Shown: positions 19,401-29,790 of the stretch, piece after piece
Layout: every line of letters starts with the position of its first letter
Position numbering within the stretch: position 1 is the stretch's first letter
Origin: Alentia gelatinosa
Lineage: Eukaryota > Annelida > Polychaeta > Phyllodocida > Polynoidae
Direction of reading: 5' to 3'
Assembly (NCBI GenBank): GCA_950022655.1
Contig: OX465582.1
Location: 91,355,801 to 91,419,800, forward strand
Length of the DNA stretch: 64,000 nucleotides
The notes under the pieces: generated by a model
Database searches by the model: none
The model's input: only the letters and a program-made list of their open reading frames with translations
What the model was told of the DNA's origin: nothing
Position numbers and translations under genes: made by a program

Positions 19401-21039
19401 CACTGAAAACCAAAAGTCGTCTGTAGGTTGTCAAATTAGAGAATATCGGTTGTTGGAAGATTGTAATTGGGTTGTTTGTCACATGTTTTGAAAATCATAC
19501 AACCGCAGGACAACCATTGTACTATTATATTACAACCTAAAAGGGTTGTACATGGGTTGTCATGTATTATTAACAACCCAAAGTTGTCAAAATGACAGCC
19601 TCTGTAATAAGAGTGACTGACAACTTTGGCAAATGGGTTGTCAGGCAGTTGTCAAAGACAGAGTTGTAACGGATTTCACTGCTAGCTGCAGTGGGTTATA
19701 CTTTTACCTACCACTAGAACAGGAAGTGAATTAGGTAACCACATCACAGAGCAAGGTTTTTACAGATAGAGGTAACTATTTCTATCCATTGACATCTTCA
19801 TATCATTAACAAAACCATTAAGGATTTTGATGAATACATATACTTAAGATGTTTGTCTTACACTGTAGTGATAAAATTATTAATGATGGCCTACAGAAAC
19901 ATTTAATGTTCTATGTATATATATTCTGAACAGTCTGAGCACTATTGTCTGAACATTATTGTGAGCATCAATACAACATTACTAATTTAGGCAAAATTGG
20001 TACTGGGTGGGTATGGATGTGTGTGTGTGTGTGTAAATGTGTGTGCACTGAAACTCCTGGTATGTCCGTTAGTTGTCAAAAACTAGTCAAAATGACGACT
20101 TTGGGTTGTCAAATATCCGTATGTATTTGACAACACACTTTGTCAGTATTGACAACTTTCTGATCAAAAACTTGTCAAAAGGGCAACTGTTGGAACTCCA
20201 TCTCTGTGACTCTTTTACCAATTCTTTTAAAATACCAACCAACTAATACTGACCAAGTGGCCAATATTGACTGACTAAAACATAATTCTAGTGACACTGC
20301 CTTTAACCATGATTTTTTCATATGTATGATCTAGAATGTAAAAGCTGCAGATTGTGTTTGTTTCTGTTTACTTAGCTTTAGTTCAATTATGTTTATTAAC
20401 ATTTGTTAATATCTATCAATGTTTCTTTCCATACTTTGGCATTCATTTACTCATTGAGATAGTATAGAAATAGAATTAAAACGTTTGAATTTAGACACTC
20501 CCTTTTTTTCCATGTCTCTGTTTGTGCTCTATTATGCATTTTCCATGTGTTGGAACATATCTGCAAGATTTTATGCCAGTGTGACCAGATTTGTTTTTGT
20601 TTCTTTTAATAGTTTAATATCCAATTTGTTCAGTTACACTTTCTTTACTAACATTTGCATATCCTGTTGGAATAACAGGGTATGCTGCCTGGTTGATCCA
20701 GGTATCTTACTCTTATGGAAAATCGTACATTTCTGGAGGAAGGCAAGACTTTGGTGGAGGATGATTGTCATCAAGACAATTTTTAAACTACCGTATCGTC
20801 AAAATTGATATGACAACCTAGGTCATCAGGAGTGGATGACAACCTTTTGACAAAGATGGGTTGTGGGTTTTGGCACCGGTGCCTGACAACCCTAGAGTTG
20901 TCAATAGGGTTGTAATTCATGACAACTATCTCTAATAGAATAGTCATTAAATTGTCAACTATCTCAGATTAAATAGTCATAGAGTTGTCAGAAGGGTTGT
21001 TGGTTTTGGCACCGTTTTGACGACCTTTGGTTTTCAGTG
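19401..21039. mobile_element. CACTG-ended TIR transposon, 1639 bp, non-autonomous
   Basis: Terminal inverted repeats CACTGAAAACCAAAAGTCGT (19401 onward) and ACGACCTTTGGTTTTCAGTG (ending 21039). A dinucleotide CA is present on both sides (19399-19400 and 21040-21041). The interior near both ends is crowded with GGTTGTCA / TTGTCAAAA words in both orientations, which look like subterminal transposase sites. The only long frame (20485-20808, 107 codons, hydrophobic) shows no transposase motif. CACTR ends with a 2-bp duplication fit the CACTA/EnSpm group; Chapaev elements also start CACTG but usually duplicate 4 bp. Confidence 0.75.
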
Positions 21040-21041
21040 CA

Positions 21042-21205
21042 TAGACACTAATAGTTAAGCACTTACATTTTCAGATGGCCCTCCCGTAGAAGTAAACATA
21101 GTGACACGCCTTTTTTGCCATATCTTATTGCTGATATGTGGAACTTATATTATCCTGAGTTATTTGCAAAACTCAATAGAATTTAGAAATCATCCAACTC
21201 CAAGC
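21042..21205 (+). repeat. Dispersed repeat family P, right part
   Basis: Begins TAGACACTAATAGTTAAGCA, then TCAGATGGCCCTCCCGTAGA and GGAACTTATATTATCCTGAG. The uninterrupted order is seen at 50840-50875 for the junction, and the 3' part recurs at 51955-52135. Confidence 0.65.
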
Positions 21206-21224
21206 ATTTGTCTTTAATAGACAT

Positions 21225-21378
21225 TCGGACACAGGTATATAATAATACAATGATAATGATAATGATTTACGGTTTGTACGGAACTCGGCGACACGCCTCG
21301 GTCCGTACGAACCGTAAATCATCATCTCGTATTGTAGCTTGTACAGCATGGTCAGGACGTTCTATAAATAAGTACTGT
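21225..21378 (+). mobile_element. HT-e hairpin module (tail absent)
   Basis: Arms TTTACGGTTTGTACGGAACT and the inverse GTCCGTACGAACCGTAAATC surround CTCGGCGACACGCCTCG, followed by TTGTACAGCATGGTCAGGAC. This matches the right half of the complete copies at 33045-33390 and 59936-60278. Confidence 0.7.
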
Positions 21379-21379
21379 A

Positions 21380-22030
21380 AGGGGGAATGTCTCAATTTGA
21401 ATGCCGCTTACTTGCTCAAATCGAAATTCAATATTTGAAACATAGCACAACTTGTACAGTCCTCGAGGGGAAGAACGGCATTTTAACCGAACTTAGTGGT
21501 TTTGTACCAAAACATTACCCGGAACGAAAAAATTGCCCCCCCCCCCCCAAAAAAAAAAAAAAAAAAAAAAAAAAACACAACAAACACAAACCTATTTATG
21601 TTTTTGAGCGTTGGAAACGCTCTCAGATACGCTGCACAGGTTATGGAGAGGTTACATAGACACTGAGCATCCAGCACATATATCTGCACCTTTCACTATC
21701 CGCGGGTTAACTGGAAAGCATTGCTGAAAGGATCAGGGACCCAGTGTGTGACTTGACCTTATTATCCATCATATACAAAGTCACCATTTGGAATGTATGG
21801 GGACTCAGTAAACCACAATTTTAGTTTTTTTGTTTAAGCAGCTTTATTTCCAAGAATAAACTTCAATCAGTTTGTAGCGGATTACATCTAGATTCCTCTC
21901 AAGTTACATGAAATTCAATTAGATTCCCTAAATACAACATACTCTACCTCAAAGTGTATTGAGTTGCATACAAACTTCCTTAATTGTAATGCCGCTTATA
22001 GTTTTTTGGTAGGAATCCTATCTACCTTCT
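21380..22030. other. No gene seen; C/A homopolymers and an HT-c fragment
   Basis: A C run followed by an A run lies at about 21536-21576. At 21765-21825 the words ATCCATCATATACAAAGTC and GTATGGGGACTCAGTAAACC are a reverse-oriented piece of the HT-c tail. The rest is AT-rich without frames of note. Confidence 0.4.
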
Positions 22031-22049
22031 GGTTATAGAAAGATTAAGA

Positions 22050-22268
22050 ATGGAAGTCTCTCCTCATCATTTGTATGGTTCGTTCCTTGTCCACTTGATT
22101 TTAGGAATGCTGTGTGCACTAGGCACTCAAGTTCCTTTTATATTGATAAGAAGCAACTGTGGAGAGCTTCCACGACGGAAAGTAATTAATGAACATACAG
22201 GACAAGAACCAGAACAACAAGACGTGGACAAGTTGAAGAACAAAGGAAACAGGTGTACATACCAATAG
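22050..22268 (+). CDS. Small hypothetical ORF with hydrophobic N-terminus
   Basis: 72 codons from ATG at 22050. Residues about 8-35 are hydrophobic (LYGSFLVHLILGMLCALG within), as in a signal peptide or membrane anchor, followed by a charged EPEQQDVDK segment. The frame ends soon after AACAGGTGTAC, which could also be read as a weak donor site. There is no recognisable family and no conservation evidence. Chance is a serious alternative. Confidence 0.12.
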   Translation: MEVSPHHLYGSFLVHLILGMLCALGTQVPFILIRSNCGELPRRKVINEHTGQEPEQQDVDKLKNKGNRCTYQ

Positions 22269-22339
22269 AGAATGGGCATTCTCATCATAATATAGTGAGG
22301 GAAAGGAGAGTGAATCGAACTAAGAGTTACAACCAAATA

Positions 22340-22560
22340 TGTCATTCCAAAAATCCCCCCCCCCCCCCCCCCGACCGACACCTTTCAGAATTGATTATAT
22401 TACAATTGGTTATCTGCTTCATACTGCACAGCTTCGTTCACATCAACCTCTGACATCGAAATCATAAGGACAACCATCTTAGGCCTATCATATTCCCCCC
22501 TTTTTTCCCCCTTCCCCCCCCCTTTTCCCCCCCTTTTTTCCCCTTTTTTAAACATCGAAT
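22340..22560. repeat. Low-complexity C and C/T tracts
   Basis: A C homopolymer at about 22355-22372 and alternating C and T runs at about 22494-22550. These sit just past the 3' end of the LINE remnant on the minus strand. Confidence 0.8.
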
Positions 22561-23990
22561 TACATCATTGCATTCACAAAGGCATTCCATTTCGAAAACC
22601 TCTCCATCTTGCCCAATAATCCACATATATGTTTTTCTATACACATACTGTTACGGAACTCTCTGCTCCAGTCATAAACTGACCTGTGATGGTTGTCATA
22701 GAACAAATGGTGCCGGTATATATATATATATAGAATTTCATGTGCAGACAAATATAGTTAAATACCTCAGCTTTTTTACCTTTCTTACATGTACCAATGA
22801 CTAGGTCTACTGGGTCACTGAGGAGTTCATGATTAATGCAGACTTTCAACCATGTTCTTACCTGGCCCCAAAAAGTCCTAACCCTGGAGCATTCCACCAT
22901 AAAATGCATGAGGGTATCCCTCTTATTGCAATAAGAAAAACCTTCTGACAAAAGAATTCTGTTTCTACAAAGAAACTGGTTGGTTGGGATCACATTATGT
23001 ATGATCCTGAAGAAGAAAGATTGGAGTTTAGTCTCCCTGGTGGCCCAACAGGCATTACCATTTAGGATTTTCCAGTCCCTGTCTGAGAAATTTTTCTGAG
23101 CTGCCCTTTCCTTCCAGAACTTCAATCCTGGAGAGGATAACTTATCTCTGCCTAACAACATACCATAGAGCTTTTTATTATTACTTGACATTATATTAAA
23201 AGAACCTCCTCCTTGATCAGGTAACAAGAGACACATAGAATTGGTCTTAAAATACTCAAAAGATATACTATTCAACCAAGGTATATTCCTCCGAAGCTTC
23301 TCCCAAATACCTGCCTTGCATCTGACCTTAAATTCACTCTCAATTTCTTCCTTGCTCTTAAATCTCTTATCCCTTATCAGGTTGTGAACCTGGACTATAC
23401 CCGTTGCTCTCCAGCTTCGGATTAATAAAATTCTACTTCCCAGTCTAAAGAGATAAACATGTTATGGAGAAGGGAATCATTTTGTTTCTCCCTTTCACTA
23501 GAGGGGAGTACATTATAAAGACTCTTCCATATTTTGATAATTTGTCTATAGAAGAGAGATATCTTGGTATAACTCCTGAATGGAGTTTTCTCAAGGAAGA
23601 ATTCCCAGATGGCCCCTTTGATTCATGAAAAAGCCCTAGAGAATACAGTCCATGGGAAATGATCCTCCATTACAAAGTCGGGCGACCCACTTCAGGCGGG
23701 AGACCTCATACATGACTCTCAAATCCAGCAAATTTAGATCTCCCAGCTCTATTGGTCGTCTGATAATATTATAAGATACTTTACTAGTCCTGCTCTGCCA
23801 TATAAAGGCTGCTACAATTTTTAAAACACTATGAAAACCTTATCTGGGGTAAACAACATCGAGGTCCAGTATAGCAGCTGCGGAATTAGGAGGCGGTTAA
23901 CCACTGTCATTCTACCTTTTAAAGAGATGTTTCTATAGGACCATGATGTGGTTATCACTTCTCACTTTGCCAGTTTGTCCTTGAAATTGA
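22560..23990 (-). pseudogene. 5'-truncated, frameshifted non-LTR retrotransposon (LINE) remnant
   Basis: The minus-strand translation shows the C-terminal part of a LINE ORF2. Near 23920-23870 it reads RMTVVNRLLIPQLLYW, then around 23820-23660 AFIWQSRTS, RRPIELGDLNLLDLR and VSRLKWVARL, then 23440-23280 RSWRATGIVQVHNLI and RNIPWLNSISFEYF. Next comes the cysteine/histidine-bearing segment KLQSFFFRIIHNVIPTNQFL, CNKRDTLMHFMVEC and FWGQVRTWL, typical of the post-RT zinc-binding region of L1/Tx1-like elements. At least two frameshifts and a stop (for example near 23465) break it. A (TA)n expansion at 22717-22733 disrupts the last codons. The RT catalytic domain and endonuclease are absent, so it is dead. 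Confidence 0.85.
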
Positions 23991-24044
23991 GCTTATAATC
24001 CCTTCCCGGAGATGAACCATTCAAAAACAAAAACAAAATTATAA

Positions 24045-24360
24045 AACCTGTCAGATACCATAACTGTGGTATGCAGATTCAAAACTGTGGTATACGGCCT
24101 CAAACCCATAGTATACGGGAAAAATAGTCCTTTTGTGCTATAGAGCAAAGAAATAGTCCCTATTGTTATACCCTTTAATATAGCAATTACTGCGTTTAAT
24201 TCATTCGAAAAGGTGGATAATAAATACAACAAACGATGGTTTTTTGGACAGGCGGCTCTGTATGCCACTCGAGGTTGACGTCGTAATACAATCGCTAGAG
24301 ACCGTGTATTACTACGCGTCAACCTCTCGTGGTTTACGGCCGCTTGTCCACCTACACTGC
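24045..24360 (-). mobile_element. HT-c hairpin+tail element, copy 2 (reverse)
   Basis: The tail includes ATACCATAACTGTGGTATGC and AAAATAGTCC. The hairpin arms GAGGTTGACGTCGTAATAC and GTATTACTACGCGTCAACCT enclose ATCGCTAGAGACC (about 24284-24310). The outer arms ACAGGCGGCTCTGTA and TTTACGGCCGCTTGTCC pair. The 109-codon minus frame here is a shadow. Confidence 0.6.
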
Positions 24361-24589
24361 TGACTAGAGGTGGGTAAGAGAATTAGGCTTACTGTTTACA
24401 GTCGTATTGAAGACAAAGGAGTCACTTTGGTAGTGATGCCTCTCATTGAGTAAAGTTAGTTATGGACATTGCACTCTGCTACTATAAATTTGATTAATCA
24501 TGACTGAATGTGGTTTCTACACTGTTTACATATCTGATGGAACATGATTAGAGGCTGGGTGAATTATGTAGCGGTAAAACAAGGTGGAG

Positions 24590-24800
24590 TGCGAACCAAG
24601 TTATTTTCATCGAGTGGTTTTCTGATTTCAACTCACCCCGTATACATGATCAGGAACTTTATCAATCGATAAAATAACTCAACCTTGGGGTCGACTCTGC
24701 GCAATATCCTTGCATGCGCTCGGATATTACTACACATCAACTCCCCGGAACATACAGTCACTTGTATCTGAAACCAGTCAATATTGTGTATGTCTCAGTT
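24590..24800. mobile_element. Composite HT-a / HT-f fragments
   Basis: 24575-24650 contains GGTGGAGTGCGAACCAAGTT and ATCGAGTGGTTTTCTGATTT, the right arm of the HT-a copy at 35598-35884. 24680-24800 contains ATATTACTACACATCAACTC and GTATCTGAAACCAGTCAATA, the right arm of HT-f. Junctions are not resolved. Confidence 0.45.
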
Positions 24801-25024
24801 GCTGGTAATTGCTTTATTATGTCAACCTTGATGGTATTTTTAGAAAAGCCATTTGGGATGATTAGCAATATTCACATGTAAACAGAAGTACGGGAATAAA
24901 TATTTTTATAGAGCACTGAATCCATAGAAAACACACAAGGCCAAGTGACAGCAATATGCCTAAGCCGCCAGGCACGTCATATGAGTGAGCATTTACACAA
25001 TCTAGGATTTTTCTTTTTCTTTTT
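24801..25024. other. No gene seen
   Basis: Unremarkable AT-rich sequence between two mobile-element remnants. Confidence 0.25.
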
Positions 25025-25538
25025 CTAAAGGCATATCGGATAATTAATACTAATGTCAATTTCCTGAAAGTTCAATATGATGATTTCCAAGCGTTGTGGA
25101 ACAAATATCTAACTTAAAAATTAGGTGTCACCATTCTAGTCTTTGATTTATGGATCAATATTATGATAATCTTATATTAGAATATATAGAAATTATAAAA
25201 AGTTTTTTTCACATTGTAAAACCCATGTAATTTTCCTCAAACTTTCACAGAATGTAGTACATATATAATACTTCTTATTTACATTTTAAAAATCATAGGT
25301 CGCTGTACTTGTTTTTGAACGACTTGAAGAAAACCATATTTTTCGGTACATTTCCTATGTAAATTTCAAATGTAAATTGGCCTATTTTACCTACTAAAAT
25401 TAGATAAACGTGACAAAAAGTTAAATGTACTCATGTAGAATAAGAAGGAATCCCAAGAAACCAGTTTTGACCAATATTTGACATTATTCAGAAAATCACC
25501 AAGTGGCGCCACTGTGGATTGTAGGATATGCCTTCAAA
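25025..25538 (+). mobile_element. Family D element, complete
   Basis: Begins CTAAAGGCATATCGGATAA and ends GTAGGATATGCCTTCAA, giving TTAAAGGCATAT-type inverted ends. It carries AATGTAGTACATATATAATA at 25253-25272, the segment that is split by an HT-b element in the copy at 44040-44887. Confidence 0.7.
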
Positions 25539-26457
25539 TATATTTATTGGAAAGTCTACATGGAAGCCACATGATTTTCAACAGTTCACATAAAAAAATA
25601 AAGGAAAAATACATAAACTGGTACATCAGTTTTATTACGACCGCAGCACAGTAGGTACAATCTAGATAAAAGACAAAGACATATAATGAAAAAAATAAAG
25701 ATAAACAATAACAAAACAAGGTAGGCCAACATCTCGACCTAGATGGGGGATCCAGGGAGGTGTCACATGGACAGAGAGGTCATGATTGGGGGGGGGGGGG
25801 GGGTTCTCCTGCAGTACTTAACCGAATTCTGCTACTCTCTTTTTATGTATTTCTCTACACAGATGTTCTTCTATTCTTAGGATTTGTTTCTAGCTGTACT
25901 GAAAACATAATTTAGGAAATTTTTCTGTTACGCTTGCTTCCGTCGCCCACACCCCACCGGGAACGAGGAGACGTTCGAACCGTAGCGAAATATTTTTTAT
26001 CACATAATTTAGGACTGTTGTTTTCCGATCTCATTTCCTTGAGAGAATGCAATGAGATCACATTTCGCTGGTAGTCGGTAAAATCTGTGTCACATGAAAT
26101 GATTGTTGGGAACTAATTGATAGTTCCAGGTATTAATAGTAGGGGGCGCCACTAAGCCCTCACCCTATCAAATACGACGCGACAAAGTCACTATTAAATA
26201 TGATAAGTGCTTTCATAAACTTTACTATTATTATTCTTATTAAACCATGTCTGTATTTTCTTTTTTAATTGATTCACTGTGTTTACATTTCTAGAGTCAC
26301 TTCCCTTGGGACTATCCCGGTAATTGTGATGTTGGCGAGTGTTCCCTTTGATAATTTATCATTGCTCATTTTGCTTTTAAAAAAGTTTTCCGGGAATTTG
26401 ATATGTATAATATGTGTGCTGTGTCTGTTCTTGCCATATCATGCATATAAGCCTATA
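25539..26457. other. No gene seen
   Basis: Includes a G homopolymer at about 25787-25803 and CpG-containing sequence at about 25930-25985. An 85-codon + frame (26269-26526) is hydrophobic at its start but runs into the AACTCGACC array, so it is not supported. AGGGGGCGCCACTAAG near 26143 resembles the TGGCGCCAC words at family D ends. Confidence 0.3.
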
Positions 26458-26805
26458 GTTGGGCAGAATGAATACTGGAGAACTCGACCCATAACCAACT
26501 CGACCCGTGAAAAACTCGACCTGTAACGAACTCGACCCATTTTCAGAACTCGACCTGTCACGAACTCGACCTATTTTCAGAATGGTTGGGCAGAATGAAT
26601 ACTGTAGAACTCGACCCGTAACCAACTCGACCCGTGAAAAACTAGACCCATAACGAACTTGACTCGTGAAAAACTCGATCTATAACGAACTCGACCCGTT
26701 TTCAGAACTCAACCTGTAACAAACTCGACCAGTGAAAAACTCGACCTGTAAAGAACTCGACCCGTTTTCAGAACTCGACCAGTAACGAACTCGACCCATT
26801 TTAAA
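26458..26805 (+). repeat. Array of AACTCGACC words
   Basis: Around 20 copies of AACTCGACC, extended as AACTCGACCCGTGAAAA, AACTCGACCTGTAACG or AACTCGACCCATTTTCAG, in a mixed order. A longer block starting GGTTGGGCAGAATGAATACT appears twice (about 26457 and 26583), so part of the array was duplicated as a unit. It lies about 120 bp from the telomere-like tract. Confidence 0.85.
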
Positions 26806-26922
26806 TCTTCTCAACTCAAGTGTCTCAACTGTGGATAAATACTATACTGAGTAGTAATTATATCATTTTGTCACCAAATTTGGCCTTCTCTAGTAGAGAA
26901 AATAAACAGAAAACCAATCCTG

Positions 26923-27035
26923 TCCCTAACCCTAACCCTAACCCTTACCCTATCCCTATCCCTATCCCTAACCCTTTCCCTAACCCTATCCCTAGCCTTA
27001 AACCCTATCCTTAAACCTAACTCTAACTAGTTAGA
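26923..27035 (+). repeat. Degenerate telomere-like CCCTAA tract
   Basis: CCCTAACCCTAACCCTAAC is followed by CCTATCCCTATCCC and CCTTAAACC variants. The class of divergence and the association with a short-word array are the same as at 13315-13420. Confidence 0.75.
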
Positions 27036-27310
27036 CCTTTCCATCGTTGAATGGAAACAGACTTGCAGAGAAGTGTTCACCGATTAATTGTACATAGATT
27101 ATGCAATAAGAGTATTGATCATCATGATGGTCATTATGTTTGGAGGACAGTTATCTCGGTATGGACCGGTTGAATGCGGCAGAAACAAAGCATACATAGT
27201 GCCCTCACTGATTTTTAGATCCCGACGCGCAGCCGTTGGCCACCACCGACTAACTTTTAGGAGATCTACATTAATTGGTGCCGTTTTTGTCGGCCAGTGG
27301 GAAATGGCTT
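27036..27310. other. No gene seen
   Basis: Moderately CpG-containing. A 118-codon + frame (27088-27444) crosses into the family G element and carries no recognisable motif. Confidence 0.3.
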
Positions 27311-27553
27311 TCAGAACAACGGGTCTAAAGCCAGCGATACACTACGCAAGAAATGCAGCGATTTCAGGAATCCCCAACAAAAAATATGGCAAGTATATGA
27401 GCTATTATGTCATATTCACCTGTTTATTGCTTCGGAGATTCTAGGTTATCAGTTGGAGATATTACTGTGACTTAATACCTCACACACATGCCATATTCTT
27501 TTGTCATTCCGGAAATGGCTGCGTTTCTCGCTTGGTGTGTCCTTGGCATAAGC
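27311..27553. mobile_element. Family G TIR element, diverged copy
   Basis: Starts CTAAAGCCAGCGATACACTA and ends CGCTTGGTGTGTCCTTGGCA. The internal block GCAGCGATTTCAGGAATCC matches 16947-16965. The left terminus is more diverged than the right. Confidence 0.65.
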
Positions 27554-27812
27554 CAGAGAGCCGGAATGATCAGTATGGTAAGAGAAATGAGAAGTAGAAT
27601 AAGAGTTATAGGGAAAGAATGAAAGCGAAAGAGACAGAGGGAGAAAAGGAAAGTAATCGAAATGGACATACCGGAGAGGGAGAGGGAGAGAAAGGGCCAT
27701 ACTGGAGAGCGATAGAGAAAAAGGGACATACTGGATAGAGAGATAGACTGAAAGGGACATAACGGATAGAGAGATAGAGAGCGAAAGGGACATACCATAG
27801 AGGGAGAGAGAG
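27554..27812. repeat. GA-rich imperfect tandem repeat
   Basis: Repeated GAAAGGGACATAC(T/C)GGA plus GAGAGATAGAGAG blocks, about 5 units between 27660 and 27812. The overlapping serine/leucine-rich minus frames (27449-27934) are by-products. Confidence 0.7.
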
Positions 27813-28080
27813 ACTAAAGCCCAATGCCCATCTACCGATTTCGGAACATTTATGTACGTTTGTCTGCGACAAACGGAGGGTAAGTCGGTAGATGTAGGAC
27901 AGCCAGGGAAGGCTACCCAGTGATTAGTGAACACTCGGTTTCTTTGGTTTTTGCCCTCCCCCAGCGATTAATGGACCATACACCGATTTTATCAGTGTGC
28001 GGGGCGAGCGAGGGGTTACATAATTTGCCTGCGACAAAGTGACTGACTCCTATATGATTTGGGAACTAATCGTTCAACCA
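27813..28080. mobile_element. MITE family K, copy 3 (right terminus lost)
   Basis: Begins CTAAAGCCCAATGCCCATCT and follows copy 2 through GATTTTATCAGTGTGCGGGG to ACTAATCGTTCAACC. The closing inverted end TCGGTAGATGGGCAT is missing. Confidence 0.7.
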
Positions 28081-28195
28081 ATTTGGAATTATTTACTTAT
28101 TCATTAGATATAGATTTATTAAATGGCTCGGTCGTTATGCTGCCATAGCGAACGGCACCGGGTTCTCAACATCGACACCACTTCTGAAACGAGAC

Positions 28196-28958
28196 TTACG
28201 ATTGGCTTACGATTGGAGGTCTTGTCGTAGTTGGTGGACCCCAGTTCCCGACAAGAGTCTACGACGAGGCCATGACAAGGCCACGATTGGAAGCTTGTCG
28301 GGAGCCTTCTGACAAGGCTACGACAACATCGAACATGTTGGATTTTCCCCCCGACTGGACCATTGTCATGGCGTGTTAAAGGGGTATCCCACTATTACGA
28401 TTTGAGCCTCCGACAAATTTTTATCGGAAGGAACGGGTCCATTGTGAAAGCTAGACTCGTTCCTTCCGATAAAAATTTCATTTTTTTCATCGGAACGCTT
28501 GTCGTAAGGCTATCGTAGTGTGTCGGAGGCTCAAATCGTGATAGTGGGATACGCCTTTTATGGTGTGCCGGGAGCGGTTCACAGAGGTCTACGATAGGAA
28601 ATTTTGGTGGTGCATGCACTTCCCGGCATGCCCGACACCGCTGTCGTAAAGCCCCCTTCTTACGACAAGGCTGTGACAAGCACCAATAGGAACTTTCTTT
28701 TCACCGCTTGTTGTAGCCTTGTCGTGGTTGGTGGACGCCCGCCTATAAGGGGGGCGTCCACAAACCACGACAAGGCTATGATAAGCGGCTCCCAACAAGC
28801 TTCCAATCGTGGCCTTGCTGTGGCCTTGTCGTAGACTCTTATCGGGAACTGGAGTCCACCAACCAAGACACGGCTTCCAATCGTAGGCCAATCGTAGGCC
28901 TTGTTGGGAAGCCATTGTCGTAGCCTTGTCGTGGTTGGTGGACGCCTGCCTTTATACT
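28196..28958. mobile_element. Cluster of family J elements with a nested MITE
   Basis: 28745-28955 is a complete short family J copy (GGGGGGCGTCCACAAACCAC to GTGGTTGGTGGACGCCTGCC). 28566-28744 is the right half of another, and 28196-28355 the left-type half of one. They are interrupted by the 28378-28559 MITE. All are rich in CGACAAGG / CCTTGTCG, producing overlapping false frames. Confidence 0.65.
28378..28559. mobile_element. 182-bp MITE with about 38-bp inverted termini
   Basis: Left end AAAGGGGTATCCCACTATTA then CGATTTGAGCCTCCGACA. The right end is its inverse, TGTCGGAGGCTCAAATCG then TGATAGTGGGATACGCCTTT. Inner arms AATTTTTATCGGAAGGAACG and CGTTCCTTCCGATAAAAATT also pair, so almost the whole element folds on itself. 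Confidence 0.75.
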
Positions 28959-29329
28959 CAGTAAACATAGGACTGATGCGCACAGGTGTATAATATTAGG
29001 AAACGCCCTTACTATGGACGAAACGGTTCCACTTCATGCCCAGTCGTCGATTTCATACTACCTGATGCTATTGGCAGAAAGCAGTATGAATTCGATGACT
29101 GACCGAGTTCGATGATTGTTTCGTCCAAAGTTTAGAAATTTGCTTATTATCATATACCTGAAATCGACCAAAAAACATTATCATTAGTGCACCCCTAGCA
29201 GCAGACAGTATTTGATAGACATTAACACACACGTGCAAGTAGTATATTCATCATTGATGGATGAGCATGCAATTATACATGAATAACAATTAAAAGGTTT
29301 GGGTTACATTCAGTCTATGGATCATTTCT
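28959..29329. other. No gene seen; weak palindrome
   Basis: 29008-29130 has words GGACGAAAC and GTTTCGTCC plus TCGTCGATTTCATACT and AGTATGAATTCGATGA in inverted order, another degenerate hairpin. 29190-29290 shares words with 4700-4760 and family P. Confidence 0.35.
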
Positions 29330-29476
29330 GTAACCCACTTGGGCCCAGTCAGCTTGCCATTTCTGCAACTGCCTGAGGCGATCCAAATGCATCAAGCACC
29401 AGTAGGTCAATGAGGTATTTCTGCCTTGAGTAATTGGTCATGGTCAGCTGGGCATGCCTCTAAGACCCTGAGGGAT
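29330..29476 (+). repeat. Dispersed direct repeat (partner 5428-5559)
   Basis: GTAACCCACTTGGGCCCAGT through GGGCATGCCTCTAAGACCCT, colinear with 5428-5559. Confidence 0.6.
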
Positions 29477-29504
29477 AGTTTTCTGGAAACACGCTGGAAG
29501 TCTA

Positions 29505-29680
29505 TATGTGACCACTATAACCTTTAGGCAATGTATTCAGAGCATACAAGCACGCCCAGTAGTGGTAGATTTACAGCTATATCAAAGGTCAATCCTTCTC
29601 ACACCATGTCTATGTTGTGTGAGAAGTAAAAGAACTCTCAGGTCGGTAAAAAGTGTAGGGGTGAGATTTCTAACTAATTC
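29505..29680 (+). mobile_element. SINE body/tail fragment
   Basis: Contains AGTGGTAGATTTACAGCTAT, ACCATGTCTATGTTGTGTGA and GAAGTAAAAGAACTCTCA in the same order as one 93-bp unit and tail of 9172-9550. The tRNA-like head is absent. The flanking block TGGAAnCTCACTGAAAGTCTATATGTGACC is repeated on either side (about 29485 and 29710), which may be a duplication around the insertion. Confidence 0.5.
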
Positions 29681-29790
29681 TACGCAGATAGAGAAGGGAT
29701 AGTTTTCTGGAAGCTCACTGAAAGTCTATATGTGACCACTCTAACCCTTAGGCAATGTATATAGCCTGCAAGCACGCTCTAATAGTTATA

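Noticed and set aside
20485..20808. 107-codon frame as transposase of the CACTG-ended element
   Set aside because: It is hydrophobic and has no DDE or zinc-finger pattern. The length is far too short.
21483..21689. Frame with polyphenylalanine on the minus strand
   Set aside because: It is produced by the A and C homopolymers at 21536-21576.
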